Source: Bradysia coprophila
Taxonomy: Eukaryota; Arthropoda; Insecta; Diptera; Sciaridae
Direction of reading: 5' to 3'
NCBI RefSeq assembly: GCF_014529535.1
Contig: NW_023503313.1
Span: 983,376 to 1,047,375, forward strand
Length of the DNA stretch: 64,000 nucleotides
The position numbers were made by a program, and so were the translations under genes. Of the stretch, positions 11,035 through 24,591 are shown in pieces. The notes beneath the pieces were generated by a model. The model saw only the letters and a list, made by a program, of their open reading frames with translations. It made no database searches and had not been told where the DNA came from. Every line of letters starts with the position of its first letter. The first letter of the stretch is position 1.

Positions 11035-14000
11035 CTAGTTGAATACCAAATCGTTGTAATTTTTAAGTAAATGATACGCTGATACACGGCAGCAAGTAGT
11101 TGTCCTTACAACCGTTGTGCGATCAGCTCGTTCAAAGTTTGCCTTCACCGTTTCGTAGTATCTTCCGTCACTGTGAAAAATGAGTAAATTCTTAGCAATC
11201 GATTTACGTAATTTATGGACGACCCCTTTGCAAAAAATGTTTTAGTTTTATTTGGGATTGTGAAGATCATTTCTGTTATCGACTCGAAAAATTGATCTAT
11301 TTGATCCGCAGGCACTAAATTGACAGGCCCGAGCTAGTTTGAATATTGGGGATAAAATTGTTAAAAGATTGCGCTCTAAACGTTTGGTTTGAGGTAACAT
11401 TGGTTCACTGAGGACACATAGTAAGTAAATTGACAGCTGTAAAGAATCATCAAACTCCAATATAAGGGAGATATCCTCTAATTGATTGTGCATCTTCTGA
11501 TTGTGAAAACACGTGTCAAAATTACTGTTCGTTCTATCAGTGATATAAACCTTTGAAATCAACGAATCTTTTGTCAATTTAAAATGATTGAACATTGTGA
11601 AGACATTGCAACTTTTCGTTCAGACATAAGCATTGTCAACGAAGCTTAGCAATTCAATTTTAGGTTAATCAAACCTTGGAGCGACCTGAATCCGAAAATG
11701 GATGGAAACAGTCACCGCAAAAATCGAGAATAAACAGGAATGTAAGTACTCCAACTCTTTTGTATTATTACCTTAATACCATGCACCGCAATTTAAGGCA
11801 CTTAACGCGAAGTAAATCGATTGCCTTTTGACTCTTATCGGAGAAACGTAGATTCTCGGGATCCCATCTGAAAAAGTAAATTTATTGAATCCCAGTTCAA
11901 CATCCACACTCAAACTTCAACACTTTTCTTTCATACTCTACCTGAGCTCTAATCTCTCCAGATTTCCGCAATTCGAAGCAATTGCATCCATCAACTGATC
12001 CACATGAATGTTAACACTTAACTTCTCATTGGTTCCCATGACAATAATCCTGAGGTGAACAAACTTTCGTAATCTTTGCATCGAGATTATTTTACCTTTA
12101 CCTTGCGTTTGTTAATATTGGTAACACTCCCATCCACAACTGATCGGTGATATGAGGCATACCAGATAGTACGCATGCATTCAGCTGAGGGCCATGACGT
12201 GACAAGAACTTATTCAGTGCTTCATCGCTCAAATTGTCCGACGAATCCAAATCAAGAGCAATTAAATTGCGAGCATTGCCCATTTCCATCCATGATTTTA
12301 GCACCATGTCATTGAAACCGTTATTTTGTCCAGCCGATAGGAATCTGGAATTGAATCGAAAAATGACTTTTCCAACCGCCCGAAACTAATCAATTTCTAC
12401 CTCAAACTCGGTATTCGAGTCAATAGATCGATAAGACATTCAGTTGACAAATCTGTAGCTGTTATATCCAGTTCTTGCAACGAACATTTGTCCCATTCTA
12501 CTTCTAGAACGTATTCGGACTTCAAGCCTGTAAGACAACTTTGGCTTAACTTTTTATGTAAAATGGGATATCGGCTACTTACTTGTGCCGTTCATCAGAA
12601 GACAAGTTAGCCGCTTTGATCGGGAAATCAGCATTTTTAGCGTAGATCCAGTGACTTTATTGCAGAAATTCACTGCTAAGCATTCCAACTGGGAAAACAA
12701 ATTACTTTTGAAAATTTGATTTTCCAACATCTGAAAGACCTAACTGAAAACCTGTTACCCTGGGTTTATTTGCTGCATATGCGCAGGCATGAAATATGAA
12801 ACAAAAGCAATTTTCATCCGAATTATCGGGATAGATTGAAAAATACTCAACCTTTTAAGCACTTCGATTCTAAGGTAACTTTTATCAAACGTACAGGTCA
12901 AAGTGACAATCTGTCTATTCACAAATATTTTCGAGCAATTACGCAATGCAGAAACTACTTTCAAGGAAGTCATTAATGACCCAGGACCCACACATATGTA
13001 TTGCAAGCACGTTACTTAAATTTATGGTTTTATCACGCCGACGAAAAAAAATTGTCTCACAAACCTGTATGCAATTCGAACTAAATGCATCGATGTGTGA
13101 ATCATCAATAAAATTTATTCCATAAAGATTGATGACCCGAAGATTCGGCGTTGCTGATTTCAATTTGTGTACGTTGATGACCTCATAAATTTCCTCCTCT
13201 TCCTCCTCGACCTTTTCATAGGTGCCAATTAGATGCAACACCTACGAGTCACCGAGAAAAAAAATCCATTCAGTTTTTCAGTTTATTACCAATCGTTCCT
13301 GCAAACCTCCAAGCCGTTAATAAAGTTGTAAATTTTTCGCATGAAACCTTCCATGAAAATAACTTCCGACAAACAAATGCACATGTATCGGAGTTTGGTT
13401 GGAAACGCTTGCATTTCACTAAAATCGTGCAGCTGCATAGCTACAATGTTTCATTAGTAAAAAAAGGCAGGCACTCCTACAATTTCACTGTTCACCTGTC
13501 GAAAAGTCCAATAACATATACGTTAAATTGGGGCACTTCGCGGACAGCTCGTGTAAGACGGTGTGTGTGATGAGCTCAATAGGTAGTTCTATGTAACGCA
13601 GAGACGGACCAAATCGAACCGATATTAATGCCAACAGCGATTCTAATGATCCCACATGTAAGCCAGATACTTCGGGTCGAAGCGATACATTACGCCAAAG
13701 CCGTGTATCGTAAGCAGCTGTGAAAAGTCGATTTTTCCGTTAATGGAACAATGAACTGACAAAAATGGCAATGTTCATTTGTAATGATATTTTCTCACAC
13801 CACAAAACTATAACAAATTCTACATTACCTGTCCGCCACCGGCGACAAACTCTTGCCATTCGACATATTTCCAAATGTGATAGGTAGGAGAAAATGTTGA
13901 GCAGAACTTTATCTGGCAATTTTTCGATTGTCTGAAAAATAATTTTCTTTATTCAAATCGAATGTTTGTATGACGAATGAAATTGGTGCAGTCAAACAAA

Positions 14001-14104
14001 AAATCAACGTTTACCGTATCCGCAAACGGACTACGCTTAACACCATCGCTTAGATACACTTGTGTCGCTTCTAGCGCTAATTGCCCCCAAATATCGGTTT
14101 CCAT
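11035..14104 (-). CDS. F-box/leucine-rich-repeat (FBXL-type) protein, SCF substrate receptor
   Basis: Eleven minus-strand exons: 14104-14015, 13931-13829, 13717-13496, 13440-13307, 13241-13065, 12688-12583, 12527-12401, 12344-12102, 12049-11942, 11867-11772 and 11170-11035 (TAG). Phases close to give 513 residues. Exon 2 encodes a classic F-box: KLPDKVLLNIFSYL, then CRMARVCRRW. Leucine-rich repeats follow (NLTYMLLDFS, NLRVINLYGI, LECLAVNFCNKVTG, SLQELDITAT, NLIALDLDSS). The C-terminus is Cys/Arg rich (RTTTCCRV). F-box proteins recruit substrates to Skp1-Cullin1 ubiquitin ligases. It resembles a conserved insect FBXL, possibly the Drosophila FipoQ type, but I cannot confirm orthology. The start at 14104 is chosen because the frame continues only to another Met at 14152; either could be used. 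Confidence 0.85.
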
Positions 14105-15809
14105 GATCGATTTTTGTGTCTTTTTATCCACGAATTTTAATTGGAAAATCAACCACTCTACACTTTATTACATATACGAACTCTTCGTTAGAGAAATGTT
14201 TCGTATGAATAAGAAAAAAAAATTGAATTCCAAAATAACTCTTCGTGGTTCGTTTGTTGTTATTTTTAGAATATGTTTCCCTCGCCTCATCGATAGAGAT
14301 GAATTTAATTTTTTTTTTCGGATGTTCAACGAGATTGTAACTATACATTGAATACAACAGAGAAAATTTTAGATGTTTCTTATGTGTGTAGTGATTCGGA
14401 TTTCAATTGAGAGAATTCATAATTTTCCTCAATTGACTTTCGTTTATTACTATTTACAATGAATATTGCAACAATTTTTGAGAACGTTTCGCCGGAATGT
14501 GTTTTATGAATCGGAACAACTCAGGAACTTTGAATCCTTGAGTAAAAAGGTGCACTTACTAGTTTACTATAATTTTGCAAAAAGAGAAAAACTGTAGACC
14601 GATGCAGTGATTTGCATAAAATAATCAACTCAAGAAATAGTTACTTTCTAAACTCAGTGACGAAAAGTAGGATTTTCTAAATGCTATGATGCTAGGCCCA
14701 CAATGCGACCTCGAGTGAAAATCTACACACATTTAGATCATATTTAGATCATCTAGATCTTAATTCTGCTTCGGCAGTAGATGTGTTAGTGTCATTTCAA
14801 GCCGTGTTGCGTAGGATGCATCGTTTTCTCAATAATGCCAAAGAAAGATTTACTTTTCTCCACAGAATTCTGACAACAATTTGAAACTTTTGAAATGTGC
14901 ACAAATTTAGTCATAGTGTGTTTGATAGGTCTCGGTGTACTGAACACGAATTCAATGGTTTCAATAACGCAATAAGTTGTGGTTCCACTACAGCCGCTTC
15001 ACAAAAAAAAGTAATGGGACTATGAGTTGAGATAATGACTCCATAAGTCTCCACAATCCGTTGTAACAACAATATCGAAGGTAGAATTGTAAAGAGTAAA
15101 TTTTGTCTTCCTTCGATATATTGTACTAACGATAGTTAGAGAAGACCTTTGGAGTGGTTATTTGAACTAGAAACCTGCTGTGCCAATTACTGACCTGTCA
15201 AGCTTTTCTTATTTAGACGTTATGATTATGGTATTTATGGTACGTTTTGACTCGACCACTACTAACCGTAGAAAGTGTGTTGTTAGTATTGAGGCGATTT
15301 AGAGTAAAAGCGTAAAGTCTAAAGTACACAAAGATGCCAAATAGCGAATAAAATTAAAGACAAACCTTGGATGGCCGGAAAGGAAACAAATGATAAGCAG
15401 ATGTGTCACACTCTGATAAAATCTAAAATACATCCTTGGAACTTTCCTTGGTAAGTATATACCTCACGTCTATTATCGAGAAGTAAATCGAAGTAAATAT
15501 CATTTTGTTCAAATCCGCGGCTGGCTGGGCAAGATGAGTTTTTCTTCATTCATTTTTCAATGTAACGTAACACTCACTCATATGATATTAAAATGGTCCG
15601 TTGCCAATTCGCAACGTTAAAAATATCGAATGTTCTGTTTTAACGTATTTAAGATCAACCAAAAAAACGTTTTAATAACTAAAGTAACAGTATAAACTGC
15701 TTAGAAAATCTCATGAAAATTTTAACCGGCAGTTTAAGACTACGAAAACACAATTTGAATTTTGAACTGAGATTTAATAATTAGCTTAACTTTCAGTAAA
15801 TTTACTCAC
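14105..15809. other. F-box gene 5' flank
   Basis: Probable promoter and 5' UTR of the F-box gene, followed by AT-rich intergenic DNA. A 15-base-class inverted repeat (atatcgaagg / ccttcgatat) lies around 15071-15119. The overlapping frames at 13949-14357 on both strands are shadows. Confidence 0.5.
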
Positions 15810-15881
15810 CATAATCGTTTTGTGATAACTCGAATCATCTCTGACAGATGCATTCGTCAATGCACCACCCCATGAATCCAT
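15810..15881 (-). CDS. Candidate 24-codon first coding exon of a minus-strand transcript
   Basis: The minus strand opens with ATG at 15879-15881 and reads MDSWGGALTNASVRDDSSYH then KTIM, ending exactly at a consensus donor ATG|GTGAGT. Composition is less AT-rich than the flanks. It lies 1.7 kb upstream of the F-box gene on the same strand, so it could be an alternative first exon. However, I found no convincing phase-0 acceptor before 14104. It could also be chance. Confidence 0.25.
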
Positions 15882-18271
15882 ATTTAATACCGAAATTGTA
15901 TGTTTCAAGTTACACTTTCAACTTTATGTTTTCATTTAATTGCTTTTCTAAACCGAAATCAAATCAGATAAATCGTTTTGCGACTGACACTGTCTGGGAA
16001 ATTATTCTTTTCTTTAAATAAATTTGTTTATAAAACAAAATGTTAGAGAATCATCCGTTCCAACCAAACACAAACATTTGGAACTATTATAGTCGTACAT
16101 ATTTACGCTGACTTTTCATCGGAAAATTAAATTTTCTTTTGAGGTATGTCTTAGGTGTGTTTTTTGGTTACAAAAAATTGAAATTGTTGAGGGACGATGA
16201 CCCAAAATATTACTTTCATCTTAATTTGTGACTACCGACAATTCTTTAATTTGGTAATATTTTGGCTCGGAAAGTGTGATGCCGAAATGTAAAGGGCGAT
16301 AACTTAGATAATTCCATCAGGTGTTTTATGTTAAAAAACAAATCAGTTTTTTATGTAAGCAACGACCAACTCGTAGAACACGAAATTATTTTCTTACGTT
16401 GATTTTCCTGTTCACAAATTCAAATATAGCGGGATTATGCTACTCAGAAAACTATATAGAGCCAATCGTGCGCCGAAATAAATTTCACGATCAAAATTTA
16501 TTTTGTAAATTTTCGACGAGCAATGTGTTTCCGTTTTTAAGATGAAGGGAACAATTCGAAAATATCTATGGGTTTTCGTTTTGAATACAAAATGCATCGG
16601 ATGGACATGTTGTTTTTAGGCTAGATGATTTCTCTCAGCAAATTTGAACCATTCACTCCATCCGTACGTAGATAGAACTCTAGACCGTCGACTCCACTGG
16701 TATAAGTATAATTCCCGCTCTGTCCACAATATTAAAAAAAAAGTATTACGAAAACTAATATAGTCGACGAAGCCCTTAAACTTTGTGATTCTCCGGTACA
16801 CATTCGAGTATATACAACTTTAATTTAAAAGAGAAAAGAAAGAACGAATATGCGGCACTCAATCCTGAATTTATACTACATTGTGTAATCCCCGCTATAA
16901 TCAAACGGTGAAGACATAACAATAAACCATCAATTAAATTAGTATTTTGTTTATAAAATTTTGTCTGTCTAGGTCACCTCGATTGTTTTTTTGGCAACTG
17001 ATTTTGTCATGAAATTTCTAACTTAAACATTACTATGTATCCGACATACAGCACACCATCGTGTATAACCCACTGCTAATGTACCAAAAACTGATGAACG
17101 TAGTGTTATAAATATGTGTAGCAAGAAATATGTTACTATAATCCCCGTTTTAAAGATAAATATATGTACAATACAAGCAGGCATTCATTCAGCATATATT
17201 CCCGGTTTAATGTTGCATTAATGTCGATTATTACGTGTCTACAGGTCATAAGTAATTCGTTGCAATTTTTTGTGTGCAAATTTCAAATCAATTGCAGACT
17301 ACTGTACTGATAGAGAATTTATTACTTTTTCCACCGACACTTTTGATTGTTGACCGTTAACGTTTGAACTGATTTTCTTTTTACTATAAAGTTCCGGGTT
17401 TAAAAGACAGAATTGTTTAACGTTTTAACACTTGAGTTCACTCAATCCATTTATTTAAATGAAATGAACCGAATCGTCGCGCACATAACTCCATTTAAAA
17501 TGACACAAAAAAAAATTAATTTTATTTGGGGATCAGACCGAGAGAGAGCCCTTAGTCTTTTTTAAAACGTGACTATTTTGCGGAGCACATACACGATGAG
17601 TGTGTAACTAACAAAAAACTATAAAAAGATTTGCCGGGAATACAAGTTGTTCGCGATGCAATAGAACAAATGGTAATAAAAGTCATTTTCGTACATTCAA
17701 TTTTCTAATATAAAACCACAAACAAGAGATCCGCGAGTACACGAAGCAAAAAGGAATATCTTGTGTGAACATAAAAAACAAATTAGACGAGCTCAGCTCA
17801 GCTTTGACATGGTGTATCATTTTTATTTCCGAATGTCTGTGTGTAATTGTCTTAATTTTAATTTGCGTGTTACATTTTCCTATGTGCTGTAACATATAGG
17901 CGATGATATTTTTCTTGTACAAATCTCCGTACACAACCTTAGCACATTCATTGAAGTTCATCCAAAATAAGTATATTTTCTGATCGGCTCTTTCAATAGA
18001 GTATGCAATGTTTTTTAGCAAAACAAACGTAGAGATACAACAACGAAATTATAGTGGATGTGAGGACTTATAAGTGTTGAAATATGTGGATCATTTTCAA
18101 AGTAATAATCCAAGGAATGTACAACTTATTATGTCTACTGAACAGTGATATGGTATACCTAAAATGCCTAAAATCAATCGTTCAAAACAGATACCCAAAA
18201 AATTTAAGTAAGGGGTCGAAAACCAGAAAAATCTCAAAACTCCCTCATTTTCGGCCCGACACATGAAAACG
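15882..18271. other. Intergenic stretch, nothing recognised
   Basis: AT-rich. A 112-codon minus-strand frame at 17683-18021 has no family signature and is treated as non-coding. No RNA gene is seen. Confidence 0.5.
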
Positions 18272-19030
18272 TTTTTAGACCCGTACGAAGTACTGGGGTC
18301 TTATAGGTTTACGCATACATTTGTAACACGTCGAATTGGACTCCCTGAATAAGTGGAAACCTATTGTGGTTGTACATAGATGCCAAATTAGCGGGGAAAA
18401 AATGTCCGTCTGTCCGCCTGTCTGCACGATAACTTGAGTAAAACACACCCGATTTCTAAAATTCTTTTTTTTTCCCGTTTGGTAATGTCAAAAGAAAGGC
18501 TAAGTTCGAAGATAGGCGATTTTAGGTCGACCCCTCCCGAGCTGGGGCCCAATAAGTGCTTTAGGGTTTTTCGAAGATATCTCCGGACTTTTAAAAGCTA
18601 CATTATAAGTGATACGTCAAATGAAAGGTATTTACAATACTGATCGACAAAAAAAAGTTTATGAAAATCGGATGACCGACTCGTGAGTTAGACCCCTTGG
18701 TGTGAACCAGGCACAGGGCGACAAGCAGTTTTTGCTTGTAGGTCGGCCAAATATGAACATATTTCTAGAAGGGTGCGCCGATTTGAGCCGATGACATCGG
18801 CGGCTGAAGTAAAGCCGATAGTCATCGGCGGCTGGCTGAGGCTAAAAATGCATGTAAAGCGTAAGTAAAATTTACGGTCTCCTAACAAAATGGATGCCGG
18901 CGGCCATATTGGATTTGATTAAAAGTGATATATCTTGGGAAAAATGGTACTTAGAGAGTTTCTGTTGACATGGAAATAATTTGTTATGTGTGTGGGGTTT
19001 CAGGGATTCCATATATAGACATCTATATAT
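18272..19030 (+). mobile_element. HINE-like repeat, copy A (3' end missing)
   Basis: Begins ttttagacccgtacgaagta followed by ctggggtc, then ttgtaacacgtcgaattgga, then the tract gtccgtctgtccgcctgtct. Through 18760 it runs alongside copy D at 60929 (shared gagctggggcc, atgaaaggta, ttgcttgtaggtcggcc), and again at tctcctaacaaaatgg. The 3' inverted repeat, hairpin and CTTG end are absent, so this copy is truncated or rearranged beyond about 19030. It carries a private insert at about 18784-18835 with two diverged tcatcggcggctg units. Confidence 0.75.
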
Positions 19031-19066
19031 AACTATATAGCTGTATATTGAGCTGTATACAGGCAC

Positions 19067-19170
19067 TTTCAGTGTATTTTGGGCTAAATGTTGATCAGTC
19101 CACACCTTCAGTGTATTTTGAACGAAAAGTTGATCATTGCACACTTTCAGTGCATTTTGGGCAAAATCTA
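19067..19170 (+). repeat. Three diverged units of about 40 bp
   Basis: The phrase ttcagtgtattttg (variant ttcagtgcattttg) recurs three times at about 40-45 base spacing, each followed by a similar aa(a/t)-gttgatca-like tail in the first two. It abuts the truncated end of HINE copy A and may be a decayed internal array of that element. Confidence 0.6.
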
Positions 19171-20509
19171 AGGATATTGACTATTTTGAAAAGAATAGTT
19201 TCAATCTGGGTGTGGCTACCCCATACCTGTCTGATGTCAGGTGTGGCACTTTCCATAATTGACCTATTAAGTCGGAGCCTCTGTTCCTAAGCTACACTTA
19301 GAAATGTTGGTAACCGACTCAGACATGATTCTGGATTGTAATTGCCCTATAATAATCATAAGCATAGTAGTGGACGTTTAAGAAAACGGCCTTCAACTTT
19401 CAATAAGGACATAAAATTTCACAGCGCTACGAAGTAAATATATCTGGAGGAACAAAAAGTGGAGAAATTTTCAATAAACGCTACAACATCCTACATGAAA
19501 ACTGAATTGACCAGTGTCAAATTTGGAGGCTTTAGTGATAAGAGGTACCGCTTAGGATTATTTGTATTGTATGTTTTAACTCATACAACGAAAACAAGTC
19601 ATCTAGGACAAATGCAGTTCCTACTGTGATTTCATATACCTAGATTGAAATGCTCACCTTCACCTAGTCTGATGCGTATTGGCACTTGAGGTGTAAGCTG
19701 GAAACACAATTAGCGAAGGTCACGACACGTCAAAAATATACGGAAAAATGAGACATGAGAGGCATGACAACTCGTGATGCTCGTGATCGTTGCTCCTACT
19801 ATTTTTTTCGTAGAAAAGTGACACCCTCTTCGCCCTCTACAGTGCAGCTCAAGTGTCAATAACTAATTGAACTAATAAGCGCCGGCTCGTCAAATGTAAA
19901 AAATTTGGAATATTTGATATGGCTGACGGATGTGTATGCAAACAATTTTGATCTTCGTTGTTACTTTGTTCAAAATTGCGCCAAATTATTAGAGCTATGG
20001 AGGCTCGAATTTACGATTTCGTTGCATTCATTCACCCACTCATTCACACGGTGTGCAAATTACACGTCCCCTAGCATAACTACATTCTCATCATTTTCAC
20101 TCATAATGTATTTACTCTAATGCTTTATGTACTTTATGCTTGTTCCGTTCCATGCTGACCCTATCCGGTATACCGATATGCAAACCAGACGCTATATTTG
20201 GTAACAGGCAGTGTTAACAGTGTAAAAAATTCGATTTTGACATTGATGGTAGTGGTGTATTGTCAGTATGATGACAGTTCATCTTCGTTTTGCGCACACG
20301 GGAAAAATCGAAATGAACAAAACAATGAATTGGCTTTGAAATTCATTATCAGAAAGAATACCATCCGAGCCTGACATTTGTTATCATTTTTAGCTTAGAT
20401 GTCTCTCAAAATCTTTGTCGATTCATAAGTTTTTGTTGTGATCTCTTCATTGGAAAAGAAAGTGTGAATTAACGTTGTTAATGCTAAGTGATCGTATAAA
20501 CAATACAAA
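19171..20509. other. 5' flank of the WDR45B-like gene
   Basis: No coding region supported. The proximal part (about 20200-20509) presumably holds promoter and 5' UTR. I see no clear TATA box placed for the ATG at 20510. Confidence 0.45.
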
Positions 20510-23500
20510 ATGAATTTAGTCGATAGCAATATGCCCTATGGTAATGGATTACTGTATTGTGGCTTCAACCAGGACCAAGGTAAGAAAAAAAATTAAAATA
20601 AAAAAAAATGCCGATCCAACAAGCTGGGTGATTACAATGTTTTCAGTTGGTTTGTTTTATTTTGTGATTTATTATTTGTTGACATGGTTAAATGTTCGAA
20701 ATTGTTTATCATCTCAATGCTATGCTTTACCGAACGCTGGAAGGGCAAACAGTATTTACAAAATGATAATCTCGTGTATCGCGCATCTTCATAGGAATTA
20801 TCAGAAGGATAGTTGCACATTGTTTGAAATTGTTTTAATGCGAAAGCGCATTACAATTTGCAACAAATGGTGAACGATGCGTTTATCGTTTCGTTCGTTA
20901 TGAAATCAATAAATGGAAGTAAACAAAATGCTAATTAACAGTATCATGAATGCGAGGCTTTTCGACGCTGATTTTTGTTCATTAATGTATATATACGCTT
21001 ATTGGCGTCGCATTTATTTTTTTAACGCATATGAATGTCCAAACGATATTTGAGATGAATTGGACAGTTGTAATTGTATTGTCGTCATCATATTCCCAAA
21101 TTCTCAGCATTCTATGCTGCTATGTGATTCATTTTATGATTTTTTTTAGTATTAAAATTGTATTTGTAATTCCGTCGTACAGGATGTTTTGTTTGTGCCA
21201 CAACAACGGGATTTCGTGTATTCAATTCGGATCCACTGAAAGAAAAAGAAAGTCAAATGTTCGACACCACTGACGAGAACGGCATACGTCATGGACTGGG
21301 CCATGTGGAAATGCTATTTCGGTGCAATTATTTGGCACTTGTTGGTGGCGGTTTGCGGCCTCTATATCCGCTAAATAAAGTAGTCATTTGGGATGATTTG
21401 AAAAAGAATACGGCCATTCAGCTGGAATTCAATGCACCAGTCAAAACGGTTCGTTTGCGACGCGATCGCATTGTTGTTGTGTTAGGTAATTTGATTGAAT
21501 GACTTTACGATACACATTTTCGATTTGTGTTACTCATTCAATTTGTCCATTGCAACCGTAGAGGGTATCATCAAAGTGTACACATTCACAACTACACCAA
21601 CACAGTTACATGTCTTCGAAACGAGCCCAAATCCGTTAGGATTGTGTGTACTATGCCCAAACAGTAACAAGTCATTGCTTGCCTTTCCTGGACGACGAAC
21701 CGGTCACGTTCAGATTGTTGACTTGGCCAACACAGAAAAAGCTCCATTAGAAATAAGAGCGCACGAAGCGACCATTAGTTGTATAGCATTAAATTTACAA
21801 GGGACACGACTAGCCACAAGCTCGGAGCGTGGTACACTTATCCGTGTATTTGACACTTCAAACGGCAATAGAGTCGCTGAGCTACGGCGCGGAACAAATC
21901 AGGTATGGCAGACGATTCGCTAAATACTTCTCCCGAAAAACAACAATTTTGTCTAACATTTTGATCCCGATTCGGCCAGGCTACCATTTACTGCATCAAT
22001 TTCAATCATCAATCGACCTGTATTGTCGTGTCATCCGACCATGGTACCATACACGTATTTAATTTGGAGGAACAACATAAATCGAAGGAGTCGTCTGGCC
22101 TCCAAATAATACCCAAATACTTCACGAGTCAATGGTCGTTTTGTAAGTTTTCGGTGCCCAGAGAACCGCCGTGCATCTGTGCTTTTGGTGCGGATAATAA
22201 TTCGGTTATCGGTGAGTGTTACATACGTTTCTTTTTTGTTGTACATTATTCTTCATTTCTGACTGTACATCGTGAGTCATCAAATTTTCGACCGGAACAG
22301 TAATTTTATGCGTGGCTCGTCGGTATGCAAACTTATAGTTTGCTCTGTTCCGTATCAAACTTGAATAGTATTAGCAATTCAAACAGATAAGACCAAAAAT
22401 CTTGCGCTTTGCTTTGTACAGTTGATGACTATAATGAGCCATATCGATGCGCTTCCTTTTCAATTGTAATCGAATGTTTGTTCGGTTTGACTGAATACAA
22501 TTGATTTTGTTTCACTGATAAAATTGATAAATTTGTACTGTGCGTTGTACGTAACGACGACTTTGGAATTAGTTGTAGTTAATGTTTGTTTTTTGATTGA
22601 AAATGCCTTTATTGTGGGAATTTGTAAGCGACAAACATCGATTATACGAATTTCAGAGCAGGGGCGTCGACTTGGACCTTAATCAGTTGAGGAGTCGGTT
22701 TTTGTTTTTGATCAATTTTTGAAATTGAATTCTCAAATACGCAGCCTGTAAAACCTACACAGTGTAAATGAGCCATGCCTTGCAGTCGCATATTAATTGA
22801 GTTGAGAAGCGTCTCCCCAATTAATAAAAAGTTGAAAGAATTATGAATTCTGATAATGCTAGAAACAGGTCAGGTTTACACCTGAACTTGTTCCGAAAGC
22901 ATCTGAACCAGTAGTGAGAGGAACCTGATTTAAAATATTTTTAACGTGACTTGAATTGATGTGAAACCTGAATTTAATAATCATGACAAACGTGACTTGA
23001 TGGGTCTGTACAAGCCAGTTAAGGTTTTCTTTTTAAAATTACCTGACCAGAAATTTCAGATCAAAATGTTTTTTGACCGCAGCGACCAGTTTATAAAACC
23101 GTATAAAACTGTTTGTCTTCTATGAAATAAGACAAGGGAATCTGTCAAACGTCATGGAAAACAGAAATATTTTCACTTAACGGCGTAGCGCGTAGATTCA
23201 CACGGGTCCATTCAATAAAATTATTTTCCTATGAGCGGGCCTACAAGTCATTTCTATTAACTTAGAGTTTGTGGCCAGAGCGAGGGACACAGTTCACCCG
23301 AGAAAGTGCAATTTCAAACTTTTTTCCCGAACTAAACACAAAGTTTTTCACGCCTTCCGAAGTTTCAGCGGAAGGGAGAAAATGACTATTTTCTCGCCTG
23401 CGTTGTGAAAAATGAATTTTTAGGAGAAAAATTGTCCGTGTCGACAATAGTCTTGATCGTCGAAATTTGATGATCGATTTCGTAGCGTGGAAAAATCAGA

Positions 23501-24591
23501 CTAAATACGTTCTTCTTTAGACTGGAATCATTCGTTCGATTTTTCAACTTTGACACTAAAAAGGACATTGAAAAAAGAATTATTTATTGATCATTTAGTG
23601 ATATTAGCTATTTAAAGATCCTAATTGATCTTAAAGATTTGATTTTATTTTAAAATTGGATCGATTTATAATTATTTGGCAGAAAATAATGAAATTTGTT
23701 GTCCGTTCCCACGTACCAAAGGTACTTGTCGAAATATCATAAGATCAATAGAAAAGTGTAAACAACAAATTTGTATAGATGTGTCTCCATTTGCAATTTT
23801 TTTTTTTTTTGAAATGTCAACGAGAACTTTCGTTTCCGCTTTGGCACATTATTCGTAAGGAACTCACGCCGAATGTGCGCCAAAAACACTAAATGGACGC
23901 TGAGAAGGGTACAACTTGTATACCTGTCGCTGCGTTGAATATTTTCAGTGAATCATGTTCATCCATTTATTCACTCAAAAATTTAAATTCTGAGGCGCAC
24001 TAATGGCGTAAATATATTTTCTACGACTGTTCCACTGTTTACTAATAGTTTAGTATTAGGACCGTGAATATGTTAAAAACTAAATTGTAAACGTTCGGTC
24101 TTTAAATACTATAATCTAAGGAGCTCTAATTAGATGAATCAAATATTTCAATCCAATTTATGTTATCTATTAAACGTTTACAATCCGATGCGACATAAAA
24201 ACAATAAATCCGATGTGACAATAAACTGACCTGACCTGACAGGTTTTCAGGTTACCAATTGTCGATGTAAAATTTTTCCATTTTACATTGAAATTTTTAA
24301 TTCGAATTCACTTCACTTTAATTTTAAACCTGAACCTTTTCTGGTCAACCTGTTTCAGGTTCAGGTCAGGTTTAACGTTCAAATAGAACTTGGTCCGAGT
24401 TTTTGAAACTATTGTTTCGGAAAATACTGAAAATTCGGATATCTGACACAATCTCATGTTACTTTTGCCATTCTTCTTTTGCAGTTATTTGCGCCGATGG
24501 TCATTACTACAAATTCATATTTGACAGCAAAGGTGGCAGTAGTACGGACGTGTGCACGCAATTCCTCGAATTGACGGAACCAGAGGATTAA
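20510..24591 (+). CDS. WDR45B: WDR45B/WIPI3-type PROPPIN beta-propeller (autophagy)
   Basis: Five exons: 20510-20579, 21183-21485, 21562-21902, 21980-22211 and 24485-24591. Phases close to 350 residues, matching the roughly 344 of the vertebrate protein. The start is fixed by [20 protein letters not shown], the conserved N-terminal propeller strand. Diagnostic stretches include [23 protein letters not shown]-like [49 protein letters not shown] and [10 protein letters not shown]. The phosphoinositide-binding motif is LRRG at residues 232-235, as in the WIPI3/WIPI4 branch rather than the FRRG of WIPI1/2. Family role: binds PI3P/PI(3,5)P2 on forming autophagosomes and works with ATG2 and TSC/AMPK signalling. 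Intron 4 is 2.3 kb; the others are under 610 bases. AATAAA signals are at 24601 and 24769. Confidence 0.95.
22212..24484 (+). other. Large intron of the WDR45B-like gene with ACCTGA/TCAGGT clusters
   Basis: Non-coding. Two clusters of the hexamer ACCTGA and its inverse lie at about 22866-23045 and 24229-24375, for example ttcaggttcaggtcaggttt. They resemble remains of a short dispersed repeat also hinted at near 25027 and 38011. No nested gene is supported. Confidence 0.5.

Noticed and set aside
17683-18021. 112-codon minus-strand frame
   Set aside because: No family motif, no splice partners, AT-rich codons; could be chance.
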